A stretch of DNA of 64,000 nucleotides from Erpetoichthys calabaricus. Lineage: Eukaryota > Chordata > Cladistia > Polypteriformes > Polypteridae. The position numbers and the translations under genes were made by a program. The notes below the pieces were generated by a model, which saw only the letters and a list, made by a program, of their open reading frames with translations, ran no database searches and had not been told where the DNA came from. The stretch covers positions 169,425,031-169,489,030 of the forward strand of contig NC_041395.2 in NCBI RefSeq assembly GCF_900747795.2, written 5' to 3'. Positions 11,800 to 21,621 of this stretch are shown in pieces (the stretch's first letter is position 1; the number at the start of each line of letters is the position of its first letter).

Positions 11800-14700
11800 T
11801 CAGCATGAGTTTCCCCTCCCTTTGAGGACAATAGTCCATCAACACCCCTTGGGGCAGCTGGAGGAATTAATGAGGGAGAGGAAGAAGATGGTCTCGATGA
11901 TTTGTAAAATGAACAGTTTCAGCCAGAGAGAGATGAAGAAGAGGGAGAGGGTAGAGATCACCACCGACCTCAGTTACGATCAGTACAAGCAGGTACTGCG
12001 GCACAAAGACACGGCTCAGAGGGAAAGGAATGCCTAATAAGCCCCGATTCTGACCCCTCAGGGTCAAACATGACTATGAAAGGATGGAATTTCAAGCACC
12101 TTTAATACAAGCGCCCATTCCGCAATATAATGTACAACAGCCTGACTCAAATTAAAAACATCCCACCTTGATGGTGGAAAGAAACTGGGACCTACAAGAA
12201 TTAAAAGAGGTGGCACAGGAATTGCTGAACCAGTTCATGATGGCGGAGAAACAGTTAGATGACATGTATAAGCCAAATGCTGCAAAATGGATTCAGGTCC
12301 TTAGAAGGAAGCTAAATCCAAGCTGAAATGATGTGAAAGCGCAATGGAATGAGACTCTGGGATGACAGGGGGTTGATAGTGGCCAGTTCAGTGTTCAGTG
12401 AACAGTTACAAGCACAAATAAATGCAAAATATATCAGCCCTCTAATGCCCAGTGAACTTGTTTAGACAGATTTGATGGCCCGACTGTGCCTTTGCATCTC
12501 AGTTACGAAAAATGGAGTGAAGGTCACAACAGAACAACACACCACCCTTGCACTGACCACCACCATTACATGCTCTTATGCTGCCTTGATTGTTCATGTT
12601 TTTCTCAAAACAGAAAAAATCTCTGCTTTCCTGGATTCCTCTTGGATTACAGTATTCAAAATCTTTTCAGTGTATTGCATGATTTTTTGGAATGTATTAT
12701 GGTGAAGTTTGGCTCTCGGACTTTTTAGCTGCTGCTGTCAGAAAAAAAGACTTTTTGCATAATGAACTGTTATATCCCAGCAGAATTGGTTGGAGCACTA
12801 TCTCTCTTTTGTCACAACAACTGCTTTTCTTCTGCGGTGGTTCTATCCCACATCTCCCCATTGCTAAATCTGCTTGCTTTCAGTGGCATAATGTGAGACA
12901 ATGGGTATTAGCATGTCAGGAAGGGGAGGATTTGGAGTATGTGGGACCTAAAATTTGGTCCATCCCAGACAGATAACTAACCCCGGTATAAATATTGCTT
13001 AGTAATCATCTACGTTTTCTCATGCTGGGCGGAGGCTTTCCCATGCTGGCACGCAGATGCAAAGTCAGTGGCCAAAGCACTAGTTAAAAAAAAAAAATCA
13101 TCCCACATGAGGGTTTGCCTCAGAAATTGCAAGTAAATACTGTGTTACAAGAACTGTCTCAGTGGCTGTAGATTGATGTCCGCCACTACGGCAAGTACCA
13201 TCCACAGAGTGGAGGGATGGTGGAGCATATATATTCCACCTTAAAAATTTAAAATTGCCAAACATCTTTGAACAAATAGGCCTATCTAGGCCTGATGCAT
13301 TGCCTTTGGCTCTGGTTGGTCTGTGGGGAAGGACTCATCGCCAAATAAGACTCTCACAGATTTTTACTGGCCGCCCCATGCTAATGTGCTTTCCGCTATG
13401 TAAAATAACTCTTCACATGGTCAACAATGATCTTGCATCTTTTCTTTCAGGTCTGCATATACTGTAGTGCCTTACAGATAGAGTGCATGAACAAGTGAGG
13501 GAAACTACCTCATTACCTGACACATAAATGTCTATACCAATTGAGACTTGGGCTCTCATTAGAGATACACGGTGAAAACACTGGCACCAGCCCAGGTGGA
13601 GAGGACCATTCCAGGTGACTTATGAGTCCCCTGACAGTGAAAGTGCCTCATGCTGTTCACTCCATCTTAGTCTAGGCCAAAACCTCACACCTCACTACTG
13701 CAAAGGCAATACACTATTAAAATGTACTATGTACCCTGTCAAGTGTCACTATTGAAAGATGCTTAACTCTGAATCCGGCTACGCTACTTCCCACTGAAGA
13801 AGAGGAGGAAACACACAACTTCCATGATGAGATAACAAAGGTCCTGAAACCCAGGCCGGACCTCCAGGAAACTCCACTAGAAACAGGGGAAGTACTTTAT
13901 GTGGACAGCTGTTCCTTGCGATTAGATGACGGAACACTCTCCACCAGTTATGCAGTGGTCAAAGGAGACCACTTATTTGAAGCAAATTGAATCTCTTCCA
14001 GTTTAAGCGCACAAGCAGCTGAGCTAATAGCTCTCACCCAAGCTTGCCAGTTGTCTGAAAGGAAGGTCATAACCATTTACATAGATTCCAGGTATGCCTT
14101 TGGAGTCTGCCATGATCATGGGGAATTATGGAAATTAGGGGGATTCAAAACCAGTACTAGTAAGCCCATACAAAATCAAAAATTAGTGGAATCCCTTCTC
14201 GGAGCTATAACAAAACCATTGAAACTGGCAATAGTTAAATGCCAAGCCCATACTGGGAAACAAGACTCAGTCGGCCAAGGAAACAAACTGGCTGATCACT
14301 TTGCTAAACAGGCCTCCTATAATAACACACTAGTCTCTTTATTCCAAAAGAAGGATGACAAAGACCCTGATAATCAAATTGCTTCTTTACAGAGCATCGC
14401 CACTGATCAAGGAAGGATTAAGTGGTCCCGAGAAGGATCCCTCTCTGATGGGGTCTGGACCCATACGCAAACTAACAAACCTTTCCTCCCAAAGGCTTCT
14501 TTTCCAGGAATAGCAAAAATTGCACACGGCCTGGATCATGCAGGAAAAGACGCTATGACTCAGGATGTTGAGTGACATTGGGAAACCACAGGGTTCTCTA
14601 CATATGCTGAACAATTCTGCCAACAGTATGCCCTATGTCAAAGGTACAATATAGGCAAAGGAACTCAGTCTTACAGGTCTCCAAGCCTCCCTGAAGGAAG

Positions 14701-15992
14701 TCCACGAACAGGTTAACCAGGTTTGGTGGATCGGTCCCCCACCAACGGAGTTCCAGATCCCCCTTGGAACCTGGATACTGGTCAGAGACATCCGAAGGAA
14801 ACATTGGCATCAACCTCGCTGGAGGGGACCATTCCAGGTGCTTCTAACTACACCTCACGCCGTTAAAGTCGAAGGACTTCCTGCCTGGATCCACATCTCA
14901 GATTGCAAAAAATGGCATTCTTAATACTGTTATTAATAACTTTTTCTGTCCCTGGGACAACACACTTATGGGGACCTTCCCACACTAACTTTCCAAGTAG
15001 GGAAGATCACCTCACTCCAGATTGACTTTTCTACCGTCGCTCCTTGTGGAACCGGAAGACATGAATAATGGACTAGGCCCGAAAAATATTTGTGTGTGAC
15101 TGCCGTCTCCACTCATTATGGAACTAATTGCAAAGAACGGCAGTGGGTATTTGCAAATACAGCTACCTATGACTGGGGTTATCGGCCCTGGAAGGCTCAG
15201 CAATATGATCTCAAGACAAGGTTCTCTATCATTAAGGGACATACTAGCGGAACGTACTCACATGGTAATTGTAACCTGTTAATCATCAGTTTAAAAGATC
15301 CATCAATCTATGATGAGGGTGTTTACATATTAGAGGCACAAGCTTCTGGAAGAGATCCTCTTGGGAAAATCAATATTCAAGTCACAGCGCCAAGGCGATG
15401 ATACTGCTCCCGATGACTGGGTCTGATAATTTAATGTGCAAATTTTATGTGCAAAGGGGGGAATTGAGAAAGAAAAAATATTATTAACTGTATTTGTTCT
15501 TCATTTAGGTAGAAAAAGAATTAGGCTTGTGCACAGAATAAGGGATTAACTTGCATTCTTTTATGAGAAAATGCTGACCTCTTGATACCAACAGAACACC
15601 CTGTGATATTATAGATCAGTCATGACAGTTTCTGAAATCTTGCTTAAAAACTGTTTGAGCATATTTCTTAAAACTGTGAGTGCCCTGATAACCTCTTTAT
15701 CTGAAAGAAGCAATATACAGATTCCAATTCAGCGAGTCATTAGCTATTATAATTTATGTATAACCTCAAAATGAACTGCCATGTATATTTTTTTTGGTAA
15801 ATACACGAAGAAGGTATATAGAGGGAGGCTCCACGTTACGATACAGGGTGTCTGTTCTGACCAGTCAGTGGCACTGAGCAGTGGGGTGGGGGTGGTGTTC
15901 AGTCTCTTTGATTCACCAAAAATAAAGAAATTGCTTTTTATTTTAAATCAGTGTTTTTGTCTCCTGTTTTTTGTCCGACTTCAGCTTCCACA
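11800..15992 (+). mobile_element. decayed gammaretrovirus-like ERV (class I)
   Basis: A fossil provirus read on the + strand. Parts: a weak gag-like acidic and proline-poor region (about 11.8-12.4 kb), an integrase core/C-terminal piece (about 13.14-13.65 kb), then an RT-connection and RNase H block (about 13.75-14.35 kb), an integrase N-terminal piece and C-terminal piece (about 14.4-14.93 kb), an env-leader-like region (14.94-15.41 kb), a polypurine tract (about 15453-15463) and the 3' LTR. The RNase H segment resembles the murine leukaemia virus type. Integrase text appears both before and after RNase H, so two copies or a rearranged one are merged. No 5' LTR is visible. It is broken in many places, probably a dozen or more plus large losses, so it is old. 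Confidence 0.75.
15465..15992 (+). repeat. 3' LTR of the ERV
   Basis: Starts TGAGAAAG immediately after the polypurine tract AAAGGGGGGAAT, as in gammaretroviruses. A TATA-like GTATATAGAGG lies at about 15814 and an AATAAA signal at 15921-15926, giving a U3-R-U5 layout of normal proportions. It ends TTCCACA, within a few bases of the first base of the tRNA array (about 15994). Only one LTR is present, so a divergence-based age cannot be read. Confidence 0.7.
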
Positions 15993-16145
15993 AAGCAAGA
16001 ATACTAATCTGAAATACATTTATCACTTTAATGTAATTTCAGTTGAGCTGAAGATCCACATTGTGAAAATGCCACACTTAACCTTCAGAAGGAAAGAGTG
16101 TTTCACAAAGAAAAGAGTGTACAGAAGTAATCTTGAACAACAAGC

Positions 16146-16228
16146 TACCAGAAGTGGGGATCGAACCCACGTGGGCATTCACCCATTGGATCTTAAGTCC
16201 AACGCCTTAACCACTCGGCCATTCTGGT
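16146..16228 (-). tRNA. tRNA-Leu(UAA), unit U0
   Basis: An 83-nt class II tRNA that reads TTA codons. From the 5' end: acceptor ACCAGAA paired with TTCTGGT and discriminator A; A-box TGGCCGAGTGG; D arm GCC...GGC; anticodon loop CTTAAGA (anticodon TAA) on stem TTGGA/TCCAA; long variable arm with stem GGGT/GCCC (one G-U pair here, against GGGC/GCCC in interior units); T arm GTGGG/CCCAC with B-box GGTTCGATCCC. No intron. This is the first, edge copy. Unlike the others it has an AAAA on the + strand about 35 bp downstream (TTTT on the transcribed strand), so it has its own possible terminator. No Thr gene lies downstream of it: the ERV LTR begins 150 bp away. Confidence 0.95.
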
Positions 16229-18427
16229 GGTAAAAAGGGGGGGTTCAATCAATCTTTGTCTCTGCCACACCATGAAACTTGCGCTCATTCTTCTCGCTCC
16301 ATCAAAAACTGGTGGAGTCTCCTCTTCTGTTCTTGCGCGGGATTCCAGAAGGAGCGGCTTCCTCTTCAGGGGGAACATCTCACTTCCGTCACTTTGTTCC
16401 CATGTTTTGGATGTTTACATTGTGAAATCCTAAACCGATTCTGCTTCCTGAAGTGACACCTAACCATCCCGACTATAGCTCCTGTCGCACTGAAAAGTGT
16501 GATAGATTCACTGGGAGGATTTGTTTGGATTTGAAACGATTGCCATTGAGGAGTCGGGACGGCTAATCATGGCACACTCTTAGTTTTTGGCAAATTAGGT
16601 GACCTTCCTGCCAGCAAGTGAAACTCAGCCAGGTGAGGTTATCGTGTGACAACGTCAACTCTGAAAAGGTCCAACATTAATGTGGGAGGTTCGACTCCTC
16701 CTTAACTTCGTTTGGCATAAATTCAGTTTGTCTGACTGTACTCAGAGAAAAATGCGAATCCTGTATCAGTGTTCGGTGTGCAAACCACTCTGCCAAGCCT
16801 GACTAAGGACCCTGGCAATAGCAAAGAGGAGCAGATGTAATTACCAGGTACCTTCCGACGATCATGCCAGTATAATTATTTTCTGAGTCTTGATCATATC
16901 CATAAAATTGTGGAGAGATCTTCAAATAGGGTTTGATGGACGAATTTCACATATATACTCAATCACACATTCCTTTAAACAAAACAATGGCTTGAGGACT
17001 AATTTTAATGAGGATCTCTGTTGTCGCAATTTGGAGGGAGCAACTCTCCCTTGTCAATTCATTCAGTTCATGGAAGAAGACGTTTGCTGACCCCTGCTGG
17101 GTTCCCGTATAAAACATCCAAATCTTGCGTTTAGAGTGTGAGAGGAGTGTCCACAGTTTTTAGACGAGTGTGTGGAAAACCCACAGAGGATGTTAAGCCT
17201 GATAACAAATCGAATGCTCTTTTATGGACATGACCTAAGCCAATCCTCATTATTTAGCAGCTCGACAGGGACTGATTTTGCTAAAGTAATTCGGTTTACC
17301 TGAAGAATTAAATGTTGCGATTTCTATGGTTCACTAACTGTTATCTGGAACGTTACTCTAAGCACGTTGCCACTCTTAAGCAGGATTTTACATCGCAAAG
17401 TGGACTTTGATGAAGGTTGGCTGATTGGTAAAGTATGGAGCAAGGCGTAAAGTCGTTACGTTTTGCGGGTTTGCCCTGCCTCGGGGAAGTCTGCTGCCAA
17501 CGTGGACCTTCGATCTTTTCGGAAGGCTAACTTTCTCTGACAGACTGTGCTGTGAACCGTTCTGTCAGAGTGGCAAAAAGAAAAAGGTTAAGGGCTAGAA
17601 CAGACCTTTCATCACTCCGAGTGACTGTTTGGGTTTTTGAGGAGGAGGGACTGTTGCCGCTTGTGCACTTGCCAAGTTTCTGCCAGCTTCAATGAAAGAA
17701 CAACTCTATGGCCAAGGCAATGTTTCCCTTGAAGCACTGTCGCCTTTTGCCCTCAGCATTGGAGATGCATCCGGTGCATCCTTTTCTTTTTTTTTCTATT
17801 ATTTTTTTGCGCGTATCTACATGGGACAGGTGTCTACTTTTACAAACGTCAGATTGAGACAAGATTTAGTAAGGGGCCGAAAGGAGTAATGTTACGAACG
17901 GCTTTTGACTTCTGTTGAACTGCCCGAAGTACGATTAATTAGTCCGTTTTCGACACTTTCTTTAACTTATCAATGCACTTCCATGTGTCTCAAAGTGCAA
18001 GCATTTTATCCAGTGAAATGAAAAGAAAGTAACCAAATTCTATTTAATTTACAACCTTTATTTTCCTTTTTATCTCTTTTCCGGACAATGTGAAAGCTGG
18101 CCTGAGATCGTGACGACTGTGGGAATTTTACTTTAGCACCCTGTCAAGTCCTTTCCCTTCAAATACTTATTCGGTCATTCCTTGTTAGAAGCAAAGGCTT
18201 TCCTAACCTCAAGATACAGGTTCATTAGAGATTGTGTTTAACAAATGTATTGATGATCATTGTGAACAAAGTACCTCCATAATTCCATGCACCTAGAAAT
18301 TCTATCCTGTCTGACGGATTCCGTGATACCAGCAAAGATTTTCCCTTCAACCTCTGAAATGAATGTCTGGGTTCAATAGCTTAAAAATATCCTGATGTGT
18401 CAAAAGACTTGAACCTAGACAGGAACA

Positions 18428-18499
18428 AGGCCTTGGTGAGGTTTGAACTCACGACCCCTGGTTTACGAGACCAATGCTCTGCCTCTGAGCTACAAGGCC
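18428..18499 (-). tRNA. tRNA-Thr(CGU), unit U1
   Basis: A 72-nt class I tRNA that reads ACG codons. Acceptor GGCCTTG pairs perfectly with CAAGGCC, discriminator T; A-box region TAGCTCAG; D stem GCTC/GAGC; anticodon loop CTCGTAA on stem TTGGT/ACCAG (one T-G pair); variable loop GGGTC; T stem GTGAG/CTCAC. It closely resembles the vertebrate tRNA-Thr-CGU isodecoders with a GTCGTGAGTTCAAA 3' half. On the - strand TTTT follows 22 nt past the 3' end and TTTTT about 41 nt past it, good Pol III terminators. Leu of the same unit ends 342 bp upstream, same strand. Confidence 0.93.
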
Positions 18500-18841
18500 A
18501 AACCACCACAATACTGCTTGGGTCCACCCACTTCTCTGATAGGGACGAGCATGTTAATTGAGGGTTAACAGTTGGCTTAATTTTGATTCTTTCCTTCTCT
18601 GCTTTTGCATTGTTATGTTAATAGAGATTGCAGATGTTCCTGTGTGGTTTGGCTGGCTGGTGTGCTACAGTGCACAGTGGAATGGCAGCAAGAACACTGA
18701 CCTGAAATACATTTATCCCTTTAATGTATTTTCATTTGAGCTAAAGATCCAAGTTGTGAAACTGCCACACTTAACCATCAGAAGGTGAAAGTGTTTCACA
18801 AAGTCGAGAGTGTACAGAAGAAGTAATCTTGAACAACAAGC

Positions 18842-18924
18842 TACCAGAAGTGGGGATCGAACCCACGCGGGCATTTGCCCATTGGATCTTAAGTCCAACG
18901 CCTTAACCACTCGGCCATTCTGGT
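18842..18924 (-). tRNA. tRNA-Leu(UAA), unit U1
   Basis: Consensus gene of the array, used as reference for the others. Variable arm stem GGGC/GCCC with loop AAAT. From its 3' end to the Thr gene there is no TTTT on the transcribed strand. The nearest weak Pol III stop is TTGTT 3 nt past the end and TTCTT about 24 nt past it. Confidence 0.96.
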
Positions 18925-19330
18925 GGTAAAATGGTGGAGTTCAATCAATCTTTGTCTCTGCCACACCATGAAACTTGCGCTCATTCTTCTCGCTCCATCA
19001 AAAACTGGTGGGGTCTCATCTTCTGTTCTTGCGCGGGATTCCAGAAGGAGCGAGTCCCTCTTCAGGGGGAACATCTCGCTTCCTTCACTTTGTTCCCATG
19101 TTTTGGATGTTTACATCGTGAAATCCTAAACCGATTCTGCTTCCTGAAGTGACACCTAACCATCCCGAGTATAGCTCCCGTCGCACTGAAAAGTGTGATA
19201 GATTCACTGGGAGGATTTGTTTGGATTTGAAACGATTGCCGTTGAGGAGTCGGGGCGGCTAATCATGGCACACTCTTAGTTTTTGGCAAGTTAGGTGACC
19301 TTCCTGCCAGCTAGTGAACCTCAGACAGGT

Positions 19331-19405
19331 GAGGTTATCCTGTGATGACGTCAACTCTGAAAAGGTCTAAAATTAATTTGGGAGGTTCGACTCCTCCTTA
19401 ACCTC
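19331..19405 (+). ncRNA. tRNA-sized B-box element (one per unit), candidate
   Basis: A 75-nt segment, present in every unit, opened by GAGGTTA and closed by TAACCTC (7-bp complementarity). Just inside the 3' end is a perfect T arm, GGAGG-TTCGACT-CCTCC, with the full Pol III B-box GGTTCGACTCC at 19384-19394. No credible D arm or anticodon arm can be drawn, and the A-box is absent, so it is not a standard tRNA gene. In U0 the closing arm changes to TAACTTC yet still pairs through one G-U. It could be a decayed tRNA or a B-box-only site. The closing pairing and T arm are seen; function is unknown. Confidence 0.35.
19346..19353. promoter_or_regulatory. full CRE palindrome TGACGTCA
   Basis: The exact 8-bp palindrome bound by CREB/ATF. 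It sits inside the B-box element in each of the eleven units whose start region is complete after U0 (for example 22043 and 24740). U0 has ACAACGTCA instead. Binding is inference. Confidence 0.4.
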
Positions 19406-19443
19406 GTGTGGCATAAACTCAGTTTGTCTGACTGTACTCAAAG

Positions 19444-19492
19444 AAAAAAAGCGAATCCCGTATCAGTGCTCGGTGTGGAAACCACTCTGCCA
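19444..19492 (-). ncRNA. A-box plus T7 candidate Pol III transcript (one per unit)
   Basis: On the - strand TGGCAGAGTGG, a perfect match to the Pol III A-box, is followed about 38 nt later by seven T, with GGGATTCGC just before the T run. No full B-box is present. Conserved in every unit, with a five-T stop in U0. It looks like the head of a class II tRNA fused to a terminator, either a truncated tRNA pseudogene or a small Pol III RNA. There is no way to tell from sequence alone. Confidence 0.3.
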
Positions 19493-20223
19493 AGCCTGAC
19501 TAAGGACCCTGGCAATGACAAAGAGGAGCAGATGTAATTACCAGGTACCTTCCGACGATCATGCCAGTATAATTATTTTCTGAGTCTTGATCATATCCAT
19601 AAAAATGTGGAGAGGTCTTCAAATAGGGTTTGATGGACGAATTTCAAATATATAGGCAATGACACATTCCTTTAATCAAAACAATGGCTTGAGGACTAAT
19701 TTTAATGAGGATCTCTGTTGTCGTAATTTGGAGGGAGCAACTCTCCCTTGTCAATTCATTCTGTTCATGGAAGAAGACATTTGCTGACCCCTGCTGGGTT
19801 CCCGTATAAAACATCCAAATCCTGCGTTTACAGTGTGAGAGGAGTGTCCACAGTTTTTAGACGAGTGGGTGGAAAACCCGCAGAGGATGTTAAGCCTGAT
19901 TATAATTCGAACGCTCTTTTATGGACATGACCTAAGCCAATCCTCATTATTTAGCAGCCCGACAGGGACTGATTTTGCTAAAGTAATTCGGGTTACCTGA
20001 AGAATTAAATGTTGCGATTTCGATGGTTCACTAACTGTTCTCTGGAACGTTACTCTAAGCACGTTGCCGCTCTTAAGCAGGATTTTACATCTCAAAGTGG
20101 ACTTTGATGAAGGTTGGCTGATTGGTAAAGTATGGAGCAAGGCGTAAAGTCTTTACGTTTTGCGGGTTTGCCCTGCCTCGGGGAAATCTGCTACCAACGT
20201 GGACCTTCGATCTTTTCGGAAGG

Positions 20224-20295
20224 CTAGCTTTCTCTGACAGACTGTGCTGTGAACCGTTCTGTCAGAGTGGCAAAAAGAAAAAGGTTAAGGGCTAG
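20224..20295 (+). ncRNA. conserved stem-loop (one per unit), candidate
   Basis: CTCTGACAGA (20232-20241) and TCTGTCAGAG (20258-20267) form a perfect 10-bp stem with a 16-nt loop. An outer CTAGC (20224-20228) can pair with GCTAG (20291-20295), followed by AACA. It is intact in U0 and in the degenerate right-hand unit (47792-47827), where the neighbouring sequence has changed. Preservation there suggests constraint or chance; no known RNA family was recognised. Confidence 0.3.
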
Positions 20296-20382
20296 AACAG
20301 ACCTTTCGTCATTCCGAGTGACTGTTTGGGTTTTTGAGGAGGCGGGACTGTTGCCGCTTGTGCACTTGCCAAGTTTCTGCCA

Positions 20383-20500
20383 GCTTCAATGAAAGAACAA
20401 CTCTATGGCCAAGGCAACGTTTCCCTTGAAGAACTGTCGCCTTTTGCCCTCAGCATTGCAGATGCATCCGGTGCATCCTTTTCTTTTTTTTTCTATTATT
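20383..20500 (+). ncRNA. hairpin followed by T tract (one per unit), candidate
   Basis: GATGCA (20461-20466) pairs with TGCATC (20472-20477) just before a long T-rich tract (TTTTCTTTTTTTTTC). In most units GCTTCAA (here at 20383-20389) could pair with TTGAAGC about 40 nt later; in this unit the second half is altered. The T-tract length varies by one base between units. This would fit a Pol III terminator after a short RNA, but no A or B box is clear. Confidence 0.2.
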
Positions 20501-21124
20501 TTTTTGCGCGTTTCTACATGGGACAGGTGTCTACTTTTACAAACGTCAGATTGAGACAAGATTTAGTAAGGGGCCGAAAGGAGTAATGTTACGAATGGCT
20601 TTTGACTTCTGTTGAACTGCCCGAAGTACGATTTCTTAGTCCGTTTTCGACACTTTCTTTAACTTATCAATGCACTTTCACGTGTCTCAAAGTGCAAGCA
20701 TTTTATCCAGTGAAATGAAAAGAAAGTAACCAAATTCTATTTAATTTACAACCTTTATTTTCCTTTTTATCTCTTTTCCGGACAATATGAAAGCTGGCCT
20801 GAGATCGTGACGACTGTGGGAATTTTACTTTAGCACCCTGTCAAGTCCTTTCCCTTCAAATACTTATTCGGTCATTCCTTGTTAGAAGCAAAGGCTTTCC
20901 TAACCTCAAGATACAGGTTCATTAGAGATTGTGTTTAACAAATGTATTGATGATCATTGTGAACAAAGTACCTCCATAATTCCATGCACCTAGAAATTCT
21001 ATCCTGTCTGAGGGATTCCGTGATACCAGCAAAGATTTTCCCTTCAACCTCTGAAATGAATGTCTGGGTTCAATAGCTTAAAAATGTCCTGTTGTGCCAA
21101 AAGACTTGAACCTAGACAGGAACA

Positions 21125-21196
21125 AGGCCTTGGTGAGGTTTGAACTCACGACCCCTGGTTTACGAGACCAATGCTCCGCCTCTGAGGTACAAGGCC
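21125..21196 (-). tRNA. tRNA-Thr(CGU), unit U2, weakened variant
   Basis: Same anticodon CGT, but two changes against the consensus: G10 to C, which breaks the first D-stem pair (CCTC against GAGC), and conserved A21 to G. The first also alters the A-box from TAGCTC to TACCTC. Both fall in positions important for folding and Pol III start, so this gene is likely less active or dead. The same pair of changes occurs in U4. Confidence 0.7.
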
Positions 21197-21538
21197 AAAC
21201 CACCACAAGCCCGCTTGGGTCCACCCACTTCTCTGATAGGGACGAGCATGTTAATTGAGGGTTAACAGTTGGCTTAATTTTGATTCTTTCCTTCTCTGCT
21301 TTTGCATTGTTATGTTAATAGAGATTGCAGATGTTCCTGTGTGGTTTGGCTGGCTGGTGTGCTACAGTGCACAGTGGAATGGCAGTAAGAACACTGACCT
21401 GAAATACATTTATCCCTTTAATGTATTTTCAGTTGAGCTAAAGATCCAAGTTGTGAAACTGCCACACTTAACCATTAGAAGTTGAAAGTGTTTCACAAAG
21501 TCGAGAGTGTACAGAAGAAGTAATCTTGAACAACAAGC

Positions 21539-21621
21539 TACCAGAAGTGGGGATCGAACCCACGCGGGCATTTGCCCATTGGATCTTAAGTCCAACGCCT
21601 TAACCACTCGGCCATTCTGGT
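21539..21621 (-). tRNA. tRNA-Leu(UAA), unit U2
   Basis: Identical by eye to the U1 gene. Confidence 0.95.

Noticed and set aside
15781-16233. 150-codon frame spanning LTR and tRNA-Leu
   Set aside because: It crosses from the LTR through the array edge into a tRNA gene, so it cannot be one protein gene.
18558-18788. Open frame of 76 codons recurring in every unit (and others of 60-75 codons)
   Set aside because: They recur because the DNA is homogenised. Several overlap the tRNA genes or run antisense, and no codon-position bias or known motif is seen.
19780-19800. 13-nt match to the U1 snRNA text TGCTGACCCCTGC in each unit
   Set aside because: The match stops abruptly; the rest of U1, its promoter and its 3' stem are absent.
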